Shown: positions 22,441 through 30,033 of the stretch, one piece after another | How the letters are laid out: the number at the start of each line of letters is the position of its first letter | Numbering within the stretch: the first letter of the stretch is position 1 | Virus record (IMG/VR): IMGVR_UViG_3300017970_000002 | Location: 1 to 59,885 of that record | Length of the DNA stretch: 59,885 nt | Direction: 5' to 3' (one strand) | Source of the DNA: a virus | Program-made: the position numbers and the translations under genes | Notes under the pieces: generated by a model | What the model was told of the DNA's origin: nothing | What the model saw: the letters and a program-made list of their open reading frames with translations, nothing else | The model's database searches: none

Positions 22441-24114
22441 ATGTTATACAGCGCTACATTGACTCTGCTTTTCCATATCCTGATCCGGGCTGCCATGCCG
22501 CCGCTCCCGTGGAGGTCTACAGCAGCCCGATTTTTTCACTGCATAGGCTTGTTGATTCTATTGACTGGGCTCTCAATTCCCTCACCTGCACAACAGCAGG
22601 TATCCATAAACTCAGCTTCGCCGCTCTCGGGCAGTGGTCCTACACTCACCTTTAGCGCGGCATTCGAAGGCGGGTTGACTCAAGTTACTAACATGTGGGC
22701 TGTCTTGTACATATCGCCTCAGTCAAGTGGTGCAATACCAGTCAGCGGAACGGCAAATGTCTGTCAGATAGCCCTTCTGACTATCAACTCTGATCCGTCT
22801 GTGGATTCCGCATCGACAACCGGACAGTGGAGCCTTGCCAATGATGCAGGAACAGCTTCTATAACGTCCACGAACGGCGCGAACGTAGGGAACAGCCAGT
22901 GTATGCTCGATGTCTCAGCCAGTTCTTGGCGCATTGAGGACGAAATCAGCTACAGCATGCTCTATGTGACTTACACCGTTCAGTTTACAAGCGCATGGGT
23001 CGGTCTGTTGTCGAACACGTGGCTGTACGGAGACGAGCGCACAGGTGTTGAATGCTCAGGATACGGCCCCTCTACCAACAATTGTACTGGGTGGCAGCAT
23101 TTGGGCACCTGGACCCCCGAAGCGCCATCGCTCACGATCGGTACGCCACCTGGCCCCGGCGCATTCCCCCCGATTGATTGGGTTCCTACTGTTCCCTCTA
23201 ACATCAATGACTTCAACGTCGTAGATCAGCTAGAGATTAATCCGGGCTACTCCGGCAATATGATTGTCATTGCGACCGATGACGAGACCGGACTGCCAAT
23301 CGCGGGAGCGTCGATAATCTGTGGAAACCAGGCACCCACTACGGGCTCAGGCTGGCATCCCCACGACACCGGCTACGGACGCCCGAACATAGAGATTGCG
23401 CCTGGCCCCTACGTGACAAACGCGAACGGGGAGGCACAGTTTCCCGTAAACGTGCCACCGTTCGCCGGGATCTATTGGATATCGTGCGCGGGCTCTACGG
23501 CGAACGACGCGCAAACCGTGGCGCTCCTGGAGAATGTGATCGTAGCGGACCCCGGCGCGCCGTTCTACAGCTTCCCGGCTGCTGGCTGGCTCGGAACCTA
23601 CGGTACGAGTGTCGTTATAGACAGCCAACACGCCGGGCAGATATTCTTCAGCACACTGTTCTTCCAAGAGAAGATGCTGCTGATCGGCTCCAATTTCTAC
23701 CTGATCGGGTGGCCTTGGACAGTTAGTCCCGTCACTAACCCGTACATTCCAGTGAGCATTTACACCATACCTGACTCCCAGTACATCGTTACAGCCGCGC
23801 CAATTACAGGATTTGCGAGGATACTGCCGTTCCGCATGTCGCTCCCGTGGGGTGGCTGGCTGGATGACGATGGTAGCGGGAGCCAGTTCTGGAGCCTGTT
23901 CAACACCGATGGGCATACGGATGGGCTGGAGGCCGATGTGGCGGGGCTGTACCACATAACGCCAGGGACCCTGTTCATTGGCAACGCACTCGTGTACGCG
24001 ATCAAGGATGCAGGTTGTCAGGTGGCACCGGCGCCTTGGGAAAATGGGACGATCAATCAGTCCAGCCTGCAAGCGGCTCAGGTTTGGCATATTTACGGTT
24101 GCGGAATTACCTAG
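22441..24114 (+). CDS. large secreted beta-domain protein, possible moron
   Basis: The product (557 residues from 22441) has a signal peptide: basic n-region, LLILLTGLSI core and a SPAQQQ cleavage site. The long beta-rich body contains Cys-bearing motifs (about 80-250) and later GWP and GGWLDDDG segments. The first domain resembles secreted domains I associate with Acidobacteriota. Start is uncertain: ATG 22381 overlaps the previous stop, 22441 has a purine-rich site, 22495 gives the best signal peptide. A terminator-like hairpin lies inside the 5' end and a palindrome precedes it, as in moron cassettes. It may modify the host surface. Confidence 0.65.
   Translation: MLYSATLTLLFHILIRAAMPPLPWRSTAARFFHCIGLLILLTGLSIPSPAQQQVSINSASPLSGSGPTLTFSAAFEGGLTQVTNMWAVLYISPQSSGAIPVSGTANVCQIALLTINSDPSVDSASTTGQWSLANDAGTASITSTNGANVGNSQCMLDVSASSWRIEDEISYSMLYVTYTVQFTSAWVGLLSNTWLYGDERTGVECSGYGPSTNNCTGWQHLGTWTPEAPSLTIGTPPGPGAFPPIDWVPTVPSNINDFNVVDQLEINPGYSGNMIVIATDDETGLPIAGASIICGNQAPTTGSGWHPHDTGYGRPNIEIAPGPYVTNANGEAQFPVNVPPFAGIYWISCAGSTANDAQTVALLENVIVADPGAPFYSFPAAGWLGTYGTSVVIDSQHAGQIFFSTLFFQEKMLLIGSNFYLIGWPWTVSPVTNPYIPVSIYTIPDSQYIVTAAPITGFARILPFRMSLPWGGWLDDDGSGSQFWSLFNTDGHTDGLEADVAGLYHITPGTLFIGNALVYAIKDAGCQVAPAPWENGTINQSSLQAAQVWHIYGCGIT
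22486..22536 (+). terminator. terminator-like hairpin inside an ORF start
   Basis: CGGGCTGC (22486-22493) pairs with GCAGCCCG (22522-22529), followed by A and six Ts (22531-22536). The loop is 28 bases and contains one candidate ATG (22495) of the secreted-protein gene. It may terminate transcription from the glycosyltransferase genes, leaving the cassette to its own promoter. Confidence 0.5.
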
Positions 24115-24124
24115 GAGGTCATAC

Positions 24125-24481
24125 ATGGACATTACGATGATGCTGGCAGCGGCGGCTCTGGCGAAGGCTACTACGCGCGCGCCTCGTCTGCATGCTCGCT
24201 TCGAGAAGGTAGAACAAGCCGAGCCGTTCATGGGGGCCTATCAGTTCCATGAACACACGGTCGAGATCTGGTCGGCTGATGGGACGATTCATATCGAGCT
24301 GCCACGCCTCGGGCCGGAGCACCCGATGGAGCCTGTGGAGGTAACGGCGACCCGAAAGTGGCCCACCGATAACCCCGCATACACGCCGCAGTTCCTGAGA
24401 TGGACGGCTAGGGTCCAGCGTGCGCATGAGTGGGGGCCGTTGCCGCCAGAACAAAAGACCCTACCGGGGGAAGGGAGGTGA
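24125..24481 (+). CDS. unknown protein downstream of secreted gene
   Basis: The 118-residue protein starts at ATG 24125 with AGGAGG upstream; the frame extends further back but shadows the previous gene. It has a short hydrophobic N-terminus, a beta-hairpin region (VEIWSADGTIHIELP, about 40-54) and a Pro/Trp-rich C-terminus. Function unknown. Confidence 0.6.
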   Translation: MDITMMLAAAALAKATTRAPRLHARFEKVEQAEPFMGAYQFHEHTVEIWSADGTIHIELPRLGPEHPMEPVEVTATRKWPTDNPAYTPQFLRWTARVQRAHEWGPLPPEQKTLPGEGR

Positions 24482-24488
24482 TTCAGCT

Positions 24489-24560
24489 GTGCTTGTGATC
24501 TGCGTTGTAATCTGGGTAGCTTGGGGAGTCGCATTACTCGTGGCGTCTCATAGCAGCTAG
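24489..24560 (+). CDS. 23-residue membrane peptide
   Basis: A GTG-started ORF encodes an almost wholly hydrophobic peptide of Val, Leu, Ile, Ala and Trp that spans a membrane once. GGGAGG lies about 11 bases upstream, and the ORF fills the space between two genes. Micro-proteins of this type exist in phages, but proof of translation is needed. Confidence 0.4.
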   Translation: MLVICVVIWVAWGVALLVASHSS

Positions 24561-24576
24561 GAAAGGATGTGTACCG

Positions 24577-24891
24577 TTGACCCACCATCGGCCCCTGCCA
24601 TCTGACCTCATTCGCCGCACTAATGCCCTCCCGCAAGCTCGGCGAGCGGTGACCGATCTGCTTGGTGCCAAATCCGACTGGGGAAGGCCGCCTTTGGTGC
24701 GCAAGCTGGAGACGTATCCGCTCGCCGACTACCTCTATGACCGGTCTCGGGCTAGTGATGATCTTAAGAAGGCCGAATTAGGTTGGTTATGGTACATTCA
24801 TCGGCAGCCCGAGGACGTACAGGAGGCGGTCAGGAAGGTATCACGCCTGTTCGGGAAAAAACCCGACATTTTTGCACCAATTTATGCTTGA
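24577..24891 (+). CDS. small unknown protein, TTG start
   Basis: The 104-residue protein is basic and helical with KLETYPLADYLYDRSRA (about 43-59) and a basic C-terminus. The frame opens at a TTG (24577) about 10 bases after an AGGA. Its last codons overlap the -35 box of the next promoter. No family recognised. Confidence 0.5.
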   Translation: MTHHRPLPSDLIRRTNALPQARRAVTDLLGAKSDWGRPPLVRKLETYPLADYLYDRSRASDDLKKAELGWLWYIHRQPEDVQEAVRKVSRLFGKKPDIFAPIYA

Positions 24892-24916
24892 CAGGTTGCG
24901 CGCCGAGGTGTATTCT
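24888..24916 (+). promoter_or_regulatory. second early promoter
   Basis: TTGACA (24888-24893), 17 bases and TATTCT (24911-24916) form a strong sigma70 promoter pointing to the nuclease/recombination block. The spacer AGGTTGCG...GGTGTAT resembles that of the promoter at 16322, suggesting a common origin or a shared regulator. The leader to the ATG at 24972 is about 48 bases. Confidence 0.75.
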
Positions 24917-24971
24917 ACCGACTTAGATTGATTGCGAACTGATCGCGGATTTTAGATAGGAGATACGACCG

Positions 24972-25190
24972 ATGCAGGACCCAGACGTTAGGGCGTCTGT
25001 TGACGAAAGTAAGCCATCGCCGTTTCGATTCCAAGTCAACGTTTATAACGAGTGGTGCGGACAGAGGGTCAGAGTACACCGCGAGACGCTACCTGATCTG
25101 AGCTTCGTCCAAGGCAAGTTACTTCCGCTCATGTGTCACATGCTCTGCGAAGAGCACAACGCCCGCTTCGTGGAGGTTCTATGCCTGTGA
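24972..25190 (+). CDS. small unknown protein
   Basis: The 72-residue protein is the first gene after the second early promoter. GGAG precedes its ATG. It has mixed beta/helical character (FRFQVNVYNEWCGQRVRVH) and three Cys, with no domain I recognise. Confidence 0.55.
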   Translation: MQDPDVRASVDESKPSPFRFQVNVYNEWCGQRVRVHRETLPDLSFVQGKLLPLMCHMLCEEHNARFVEVLCL

Positions 25191-25384
25191 TCATCGCGAA
25201 CACTTGCCGCCTGTGCCTCCGCGAGACCAAGAAAGCGCACCGCTGTAGGCATGGTAACGTCTGCCGGGCGAATGAGTGGGGCTACCCTGAGTGCGTGTAT
25301 TGCCGCGTGGAGTATGGGGATCGGTGGAAGCGCTGGGCGGATGAGCGGAGGGAAAGAGGGATCGGGAATGCCATCGACGCCTGA
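25181..25384 (+). CDS. small zinc-finger-like protein
   Basis: The 67-residue protein has CRLC (about 8-11), HRC and HGNVC (about 19-27), and CVYC (about 37-40), which is enough for a zinc finger or binuclear zinc site. It starts at ATG 25181 after GGAGGTTCT, inside the end of the previous gene. It may bind nucleic acid or a host protein. Confidence 0.6.
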   Translation: MPVIIANTCRLCLRETKKAHRCRHGNVCRANEWGYPECVYCRVEYGDRWKRWADERRERGIGNAIDA

Positions 25385-25394
25385 GGAAGTCATC

Positions 25395-25577
25395 ATGGCG
25401 CGTAAGATGACGTTGGAATTGACAATCGGCGAAATTACCGCCATCGAAGCGGGGATGGTGGTGTTGCGCGCCTCTGGAGAATCAGACCCTGCAATGGAGT
25501 CCGTTCTTCTTAAGGTGCGTGAAGCCATTAAGGCCGATGCAATGGATTACAAGGCGGAAAAGCGGAGGCCCTGCTGA
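25395..25577 (+). CDS. small helical protein
   Basis: The 60-residue product is helical and charged (MARKMTLELTIGEITAIEAG). GAGGAAGTCATC gives a good site for ATG 25395; an in-frame ATG at 25368 would add nine residues starting MPSTPEE. ATGCCATCGACGC occurs both there and at the next gene start. Its stop touches the nuclease ATG. Role unknown. Confidence 0.55.
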   Translation: MARKMTLELTIGEITAIEAGMVVLRASGESDPAMESVLLKVREAIKADAMDYKAEKRRPC

Positions 25578-26956
25578 TGCCATCGACGCTTGGTGACCTC
25601 CAAACTTTCGTGGCCCAGTCCGAGGCAGCGGGCAAGCGTGTGTTCTTCACCTCGCGTTCAGCGATCATCACGCGGCAGAAGTGCCCACGCCTGCGCTGGT
25701 TGCGCCATCACTTCGACGGGCGCGGCCTGACCAAGATCCGGCTGAACATTCCGATGACGACCGGGACGTATACGCACTTGGGTGCCAAGCTCCTGCTCAC
25801 AGGAACCGCGCCGCTCGCCGCCGCTGAGCAAGTCTTGGCAGCCTACGACGAGGAAGTCCTGAAGCGCGGCCTCGACATCGAGGCGTCCGAGAATCTGGAG
25901 TTCGTGGCGAATGAGCAGCGCGCACTCTGCGAGGCGTTCGTGTGGCTGATGCACCTGCGCGTGCTGCCGGAGCTGCTGCGGGACTACGAGGTCGTCGCGG
26001 TCGAGCAGGATGACTGGTTCCTGCTGTATGAGGACGCGCAGATGGTGGTTATTGTTGAGACCAGAGGGGACGCCATTTTGCGGGAGAGTGGCGTCATTCA
26101 GCCGGAGTCTATGCAATTGGGTCCAGACGGGATGAAGCACATTGGTTCAGACCTACCTGGAACTGGTGATCTCTACATCCTCTCCTGGAAAACCGCCAAG
26201 CAATGGGACAAGCGCAAGCTCCGCGACGCTCGCGTGGACATGCAAGGCCTCTCCGAAGCCTACTCGGCCGAGTTGCGTATGAACGCGCCAGTCCTCGGCG
26301 TCAAGATGATCCATCTCCTCAAGGGCAAGCGCTACGAGGACGACTACCGCCCTGGAACCTGGATCACCCGCTCGCCACTCATTCGCCCGTGGTACAACGA
26401 ATCCGGCCCAACACCCGAGTTCGCCTGGTCCTACGAATGGTCAAATCCCGAGGAGATCAACGATCGCACGGGCCGCGCTGTAAAACATCGCCTGGGCAAA
26501 GGCTGGCGCCCGGCATTCATCCCCGACATCATGCCGATGCGCGAGTGGATGGAGATGCTCCACGAGAAGGCGGTGCAGCCCGAGGCCGGGGATTGCCTGG
26601 CCAAGCAGTACGTGACCCCGATGCCCGAGACGCGCAGTGACGAGACGAAACGGCGCTGGTTAAGGCAGATCACCGGACAGGAGATCGAAGTCGCCCAGCA
26701 ATTGGTCGCGTTCGATGGCGTCACGAAACAAGGTGACGAATCTGCTACCGAGGAAGCCCTAGACCTGATGTTCCCGCAGTACACACATTCGTGCACATAC
26801 CCGTCCGAATGCGAGATGTTCCAGATCTGTCATGGGAATGAGGATGCACAGGAGGAAGCTGAGGTCGCTGGCGAGCCGGTCGTGAATCCGTTGAGTCTGT
26901 ATAAGCCGCGAGACCCGCATCACGTTGGTGAGATGGGGCAGTTTGAGGAGGAGTGA
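25577..26956 (+). CDS. PD-(D/E)XK nuclease, Cas4/AddB-like Fe-S type
   Basis: The 459-residue protein has the layout of RecB/Cas4-family nucleases. An N-terminal Cys (C36 in RQKCPRLRW) is followed by a helical part, an acidic residue (D165 in RGDAI), a strand ending in ILSWKTAK (K205) and a helix MQGLSEAYSAEL. The C-terminus ends in SCTYPSECEMFQICHG, whose three Cys with C36 could bind a 4Fe-4S cluster. The usual second acidic residue before x-K is Ser203, so the exact catalytic set is unclear. It lies before the Sak4-like gene, as expected of a recombination exonuclease. Confidence 0.72.
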   Translation: MPSTLGDLQTFVAQSEAAGKRVFFTSRSAIITRQKCPRLRWLRHHFDGRGLTKIRLNIPMTTGTYTHLGAKLLLTGTAPLAAAEQVLAAYDEEVLKRGLDIEASENLEFVANEQRALCEAFVWLMHLRVLPELLRDYEVVAVEQDDWFLLYEDAQMVVIVETRGDAILRESGVIQPESMQLGPDGMKHIGSDLPGTGDLYILSWKTAKQWDKRKLRDARVDMQGLSEAYSAELRMNAPVLGVKMIHLLKGKRYEDDYRPGTWITRSPLIRPWYNESGPTPEFAWSYEWSNPEEINDRTGRAVKHRLGKGWRPAFIPDIMPMREWMEMLHEKAVQPEAGDCLAKQYVTPMPETRSDETKRRWLRQITGQEIEVAQQLVAFDGVTKQGDESATEEALDLMFPQYTHSCTYPSECEMFQICHGNEDAQEEAEVAGEPVVNPLSLYKPRDPHHVGEMGQFEEE

Positions 26957-27111
26957 TGTCGGACGCGGATATCGTGAACGCTCTCGACAACATTCGGCGG
27001 GCCATCATCGACGGGGCTGCTAAGACGCTGGATGATGTGATGGCGCTGTTGGCCCCACTGTTCTACGAGTTGCAATGGCGCGCTGACAACAACGTGAGGA
27101 GTTGGCAATGA
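26956..27111 (+). CDS. 51-residue helical protein
   Basis: A 51-codon ORF begins in a TGATG overlap with the nuclease stop and ends in an ATGA overlap with the next gene. The peptide is helical (IVNALDNIRRAIIDGAAKTL). The double coupling strongly supports that it is translated. No function assigned. Confidence 0.65.
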   Translation: MSDADIVNALDNIRRAIIDGAAKTLDDVMALLAPLFYELQWRADNNVRSWQ

Positions 27112-27305
27112 CCGAAACCTGGAAAGTAACACTCGATACGCCACAGCAGATCGTCAACGTGGATGTTCACGTAGTCGTCTACAAAGGCCAAGACGTGCGA
27201 ACGATCGTGCAAGGGATATTCGCGACGCCGGTCGAGTACAAAGGCGTCTGGTATCCGTCGCGCATGATCTCGTCGGTACGGAGGGCTGAAGTCGATGGCA
27301 ACTGA
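27108..27305 (+). CDS. small beta-rich protein
   Basis: The 65-residue protein is beta-strand-rich (IVNVDVHVVVYKGQDV) and starts at ATG 27108, coupled by ATGA; a TTG two codons earlier is a less likely start. It may fold like a small OB or SH3-like barrel, but nothing fixes this. It overlaps the next gene by 11 bases. Confidence 0.6.
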   Translation: MTETWKVTLDTPQQIVNVDVHVVVYKGQDVRTIVQGIFATPVEYKGVWYPSRMISSVRRAEVDGN

Positions 27306-27504
27306 GGTTAGTGCTAAGGTTAGGACGCCCGAGCAGGTGGACATATCGGTGACTGCCACGTTTCAGCTCTGCGAGTGGGAGCAAATACTTGAGGCCACGA
27401 ATGGCGTTCCGTACTACTTCGCACTTGATGACCTGCGCCGCGCCGTTGCTGACGTAATAAGAAAGTGCAAGAGCACGCTGAAAGGGAGTTCCGATGCCAA
27501 GTAG
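27295..27504 (+). CDS. small unknown protein
   Basis: The 69-residue product has an N-terminal beta region (VSAKVRTPEQVDISVTATF) and a helical C-terminus with basic residues. Its end overlaps the Sak4-like gene start by 11 bases. With its neighbour it forms a pair of short genes inserted in the recombination block. Confidence 0.6.
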   Translation: MATEVSAKVRTPEQVDISVTATFQLCEWEQILEATNGVPYYFALDDLRRAVADVIRKCKSTLKGSSDAK

Positions 27505-28672
27505 CCGCGCCTCCTGTGGCCTGATCTACGGCGCAATGAACACGCTCAAGACGACGAATCTCGGGCGCATTGCGCGCTACCTGTTCGAGACGCATGGCTT
27601 GCGCTCGCGGTTGATCTCGGCTGACAACGAGTGGGATTCGCTAACCCAGGAGATCGACGACGGTATCATCATCCCGCTGACTATTGTCGCCGCGCCTCGC
27701 CCGTTCCCACTACTCACGAAGCTCTCGAAGGGCATGTGGCCGGGTCCTGATCCGCGTCAAAAGGGCAAGCTGGTGATGCTCCCTACTCCCCCCGAGGAGC
27801 TGGCGAAGTATTGCTACCTGATCGAGGGTATTAAGACGATCTCCGAGCTGTTGATGCAGGACCATGTTAACAAGGCGCGCGTGATCGGCCAGGACGTGGT
27901 GGGCAAGTTCGAGGAGGCGCTAGTCCCCGGCGACGAAGCCTATACCTACGCGAACCCGGCGCAGTCCCACCATTACAACGTGCAGACAGTCGTCACAATG
28001 TCGCTGATTCCGGACTTCATGTCGCTGCCTGTGCGCTGGGTCTGGTGGACAGGCCACGAGTACAAGGGCGAGGACGAAGCTACTGGGCAGCGCATGCTCG
28101 GGCCGGGCGTCACAGGCAAGGCCGCGACCACGATCGTCCCACGCAAGGTCGGCAACTGCCTGCACTCGGATTCTACCGAGACTACCGAACTCGATCCGAA
28201 GACCAAGAAGAACACACGTACGATCGAGTATCGCGCCTACTACGAGCGCCACGCAGACCTGGAGTCTCCGTCACTCAAGTGGCCCGCCGCGCTCAAAATG
28301 CCCGCGAAGTGGGTCCCGGTCTGGCGCGAACGCCACCCAGGCGGCTACATCAAATTGACCTTCGACGAAGGAATCGAGGATTACCTGCGATTCCACGACG
28401 AGATGGCGGTCAAGGCTCCGACGGCGTTTGCTGGACAGGCGGGCGTTGGGGCTGAGTTCGCCGCGCAACTGGCGGCAGGCGCTGAATCCTCGGAGGAGGT
28501 ATCCACGGCGCCTGCTCTGGTTGTGCAAGCAAGCCCGACGACTGCGGTACCCGTGGACACAAGCTCGAAGCCCGAGCCTCTGTGGAAGCAGCGCATCCGC
28601 GAACGTGAGGAGCAGCAGAGACAGCAGGCAGTGAACGAGTCTAAATCAACAAAGGAAGAGGTGACAAAGTAA
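27494..28672 (+). CDS. Sak4-like RecA-fold recombinase (AAA ATPase)
   Basis: The 392-residue protein matches the layout of Sak4/AAA_24-type phage recombinases. It has an N-terminal LIYGAMNTLKTTNLGRI, a strand with RWVWWTGHEYKGEDE (about 180-195) and MLGPGVTGKAAT (about 201-212), then a charged coiled tail. The P-loop reads GAMNTLKT, lacking the Gly usually before the Lys, so it is degenerate. It probably promotes strand annealing or exchange with the SSB encoded two bases downstream and the Fe-S nuclease upstream. The Pro/Thr/Ser/Gln-rich tail (about 315-392) may contact SSB. Confidence 0.72.
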   Translation: MPSSRASCGLIYGAMNTLKTTNLGRIARYLFETHGLRSRLISADNEWDSLTQEIDDGIIIPLTIVAAPRPFPLLTKLSKGMWPGPDPRQKGKLVMLPTPPEELAKYCYLIEGIKTISELLMQDHVNKARVIGQDVVGKFEEALVPGDEAYTYANPAQSHHYNVQTVVTMSLIPDFMSLPVRWVWWTGHEYKGEDEATGQRMLGPGVTGKAATTIVPRKVGNCLHSDSTETTELDPKTKKNTRTIEYRAYYERHADLESPSLKWPAALKMPAKWVPVWRERHPGGYIKLTFDEGIEDYLRFHDEMAVKAPTAFAGQAGVGAEFAAQLAAGAESSEEVSTAPALVVQASPTTAVPVDTSSKPEPLWKQRIREREEQQRQQAVNESKSTKEEVTK

Positions 28673-28673
28673 C

Positions 28674-29303
28674 ATGCCAGACGTAGATACGATCGACATA
28701 AACGACCCAGCATTACAGCAGGAGATGGTGGAGGCTGATCCGGAAGCAAATTTCTTCGAGGCGCCGCCGCCGCCGCCAGACGATCGGGAGTATGAAGTGC
28801 GCATCGTGTGTGAGGAAGCGCCGAAGATTGCAAGGCAGGCTAAGAAGGGCGAGCAGAAGGGCAAAGGAACCGGGCCGTTGTACGCCAACTTCTCACTGAC
28901 ACTGCGCATCGTGGCACCGAACGAGCCATGGGACAACCAGCCGGTGTTCGACAAAGCGACGAGCATGGTCATGGAAAATTCAGGCACGAGCAGGCTGCAC
29001 TCGATCCTGCGCGCGGTGCGGGCACCAGCCTTGGGTAGGATGACGCTGCGCGAGCTGATCGACCACGCGACGAATGTGTTCGCGACCGAGCCGACTGCGT
29101 TCATCGAGGGTGAGTGGGAATCGAGCATCGAGGCTCCGGGGAACAAGCGCGCGGATAAGGGTGGGTACGTGCGCGCCCGGCGTGGTATGCAGAACTTTGT
29201 GAAAGACGACACGAAGCCTAGCGGTTACAACCACGTGTGGGATGATCCCGAGCTTGGGCCTGCGCCTGCGAAGTTTCGTGTTACCAACTACATCATTCGG
29301 TAG
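28674..29303 (+). CDS. candidate single-stranded DNA-binding protein
   Basis: The 209-residue protein has an acidic, Pro-rich N-terminus (about 1-40) and a beta-rich body with YEVRIVCEEAPK and FSLTLRIVAPNE. It ends in a short FRVTNYIIR tail. Position directly after the Sak4-like recombinase and these features fit the phage SSB-like proteins of the DUF669/DUF2815 kind. The acidic segment is at the N- rather than the C-terminus, which is unusual for an SSB. It is the last gene before the structured spacer at 29304. Confidence 0.55.
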   Translation: MPDVDTIDINDPALQQEMVEADPEANFFEAPPPPPDDREYEVRIVCEEAPKIARQAKKGEQKGKGTGPLYANFSLTLRIVAPNEPWDNQPVFDKATSMVMENSGTSRLHSILRAVRAPALGRMTLRELIDHATNVFATEPTAFIEGEWESSIEAPGNKRADKGGYVRARRGMQNFVKDDTKPSGYNHVWDDPELGPAPAKFRVTNYIIR

Positions 29304-29525
29304 AGTTTGCCGCCCGAGTCCGGTAGGTCCGGGTCCCGTAGTCAGTCACTGGTTGACGGCGGGCGGTATGAATTGGCGGCCAAGTTGTGCAGGTAAGGTC
29401 GGGTGGGTCTAGCTCGAAAGAGGGCCATGTCATCCCGGCGCCGCCAAATAGATCCTGGGGACGGCGAGCTAGAAGTGGACCTGCGAGGGCTGCTGACTGG
29501 GCGATGACCCGTCCCTGGGTGATTT
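29304..29525 (+). ncRNA. candidate structured RNA element 2 (three domains)
   Basis: The 239-base gap holds no gene but three strong helices in a row. Domain 1: 9 base pairs, 29308-29316 with 29360-29368 (one G-U), enclosing CCGG-TAGGT-CCGG and a second hairpin. Domain 2: TTGGCGGC (29373-29380) with GCCGCCAA (29440-29447), containing GGTC-CTC-GAAA-GAG-GGCC with a GNRA tetraloop at 29416-29419. Domain 3: 11 pairs, 29454-29464 with 29509-29519. TCTAGCTCG (29408-29416) and CGAGCTAGA (29465-29473) are exact complements between domains 2 and 3. A stable phage RNA, riboregulator or processing element is likely. Confidence 0.5.
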
Positions 29526-29542
29526 ACGACTAGGTGGATTGA

Positions 29543-29773
29543 ATGCCACGACGATCAAGTGAAGGTGCCAAGATTCTGCGGTTCTTCGACACGGAGCCGC
29601 TCGACAAGGTTCGGTTCGTATTCGACATGGTGCGGGATGTGGTCGCAGCGCGGGTCAAGGCTGCGAATCCGCAGCCGATCAAGAAGGCAGCCACGCGGCG
29701 CAAGAAGCCGAACGCGAACCTGCCGCAGGCCACGGCTGAGCAGAAGGCCGCAACGAGTCCCGAGGCTGACTGA
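29543..29773 (+). CDS. small basic protein
   Basis: The 76-residue protein has a folded-looking first part (ILRFFDTEPLDKVRFVFDMV) and a Lys/Arg/Ala-rich C-terminus (about 45-76) suited to nucleic-acid binding. AGGTGG lies about 6 bases before the ATG. It is the first gene after the structured RNA and is joined to the next by TGATG. Role unknown. Confidence 0.6.
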   Translation: MPRRSSEGAKILRFFDTEPLDKVRFVFDMVRDVVAARVKAANPQPIKKAATRRKKPNANLPQATAEQKAATSPEAD

Positions 29774-30021
29774 TGGACAAAGACCTCGAACGCGAGCTCG
29801 ACTCAACCCCCGCGATCCCGCCGATCACGGTAGATCAGCGCAAGTATCTGACGGGCCTGCTCGACGAACTCGATATCACGCTAGAGGAAGCCATGCGCGA
29901 TTCCTGCGTGAATGGCGATTTCATGTGGGACCCGGAGGAGATCGAGGACGTGGGGGAGCTGAGCAAGCGGCAGGCGAGTGTGTTGATCGATTATCTGAAG
30001 CAACTTAGGCATGAACGATAG
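29773..30021 (+). CDS. small acidic protein
   Basis: The 82-residue protein is acidic and helical (TVDQRKYLTGLLDELDITLEEA), with a helix near its end (SKRQASVLIDYLKQL). The ITVDQRKYLTGLLDEL segment resembles small domains found beside phage helicases and nucleases. It precedes the helicase gene by 12 bases. Function unknown. Confidence 0.6.
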   Translation: MDKDLERELDSTPAIPPITVDQRKYLTGLLDELDITLEEAMRDSCVNGDFMWDPEEIEDVGELSKRQASVLIDYLKQLRHER

Positions 30022-30033
30022 GGAGTGGATTAT

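Noticed and set aside
29304-29525. tRNA or tmRNA
   Set aside because: No T-loop GTTCRA-type motif, no anticodon arm and no CCA end. The domains do not follow a tRNA cloverleaf.
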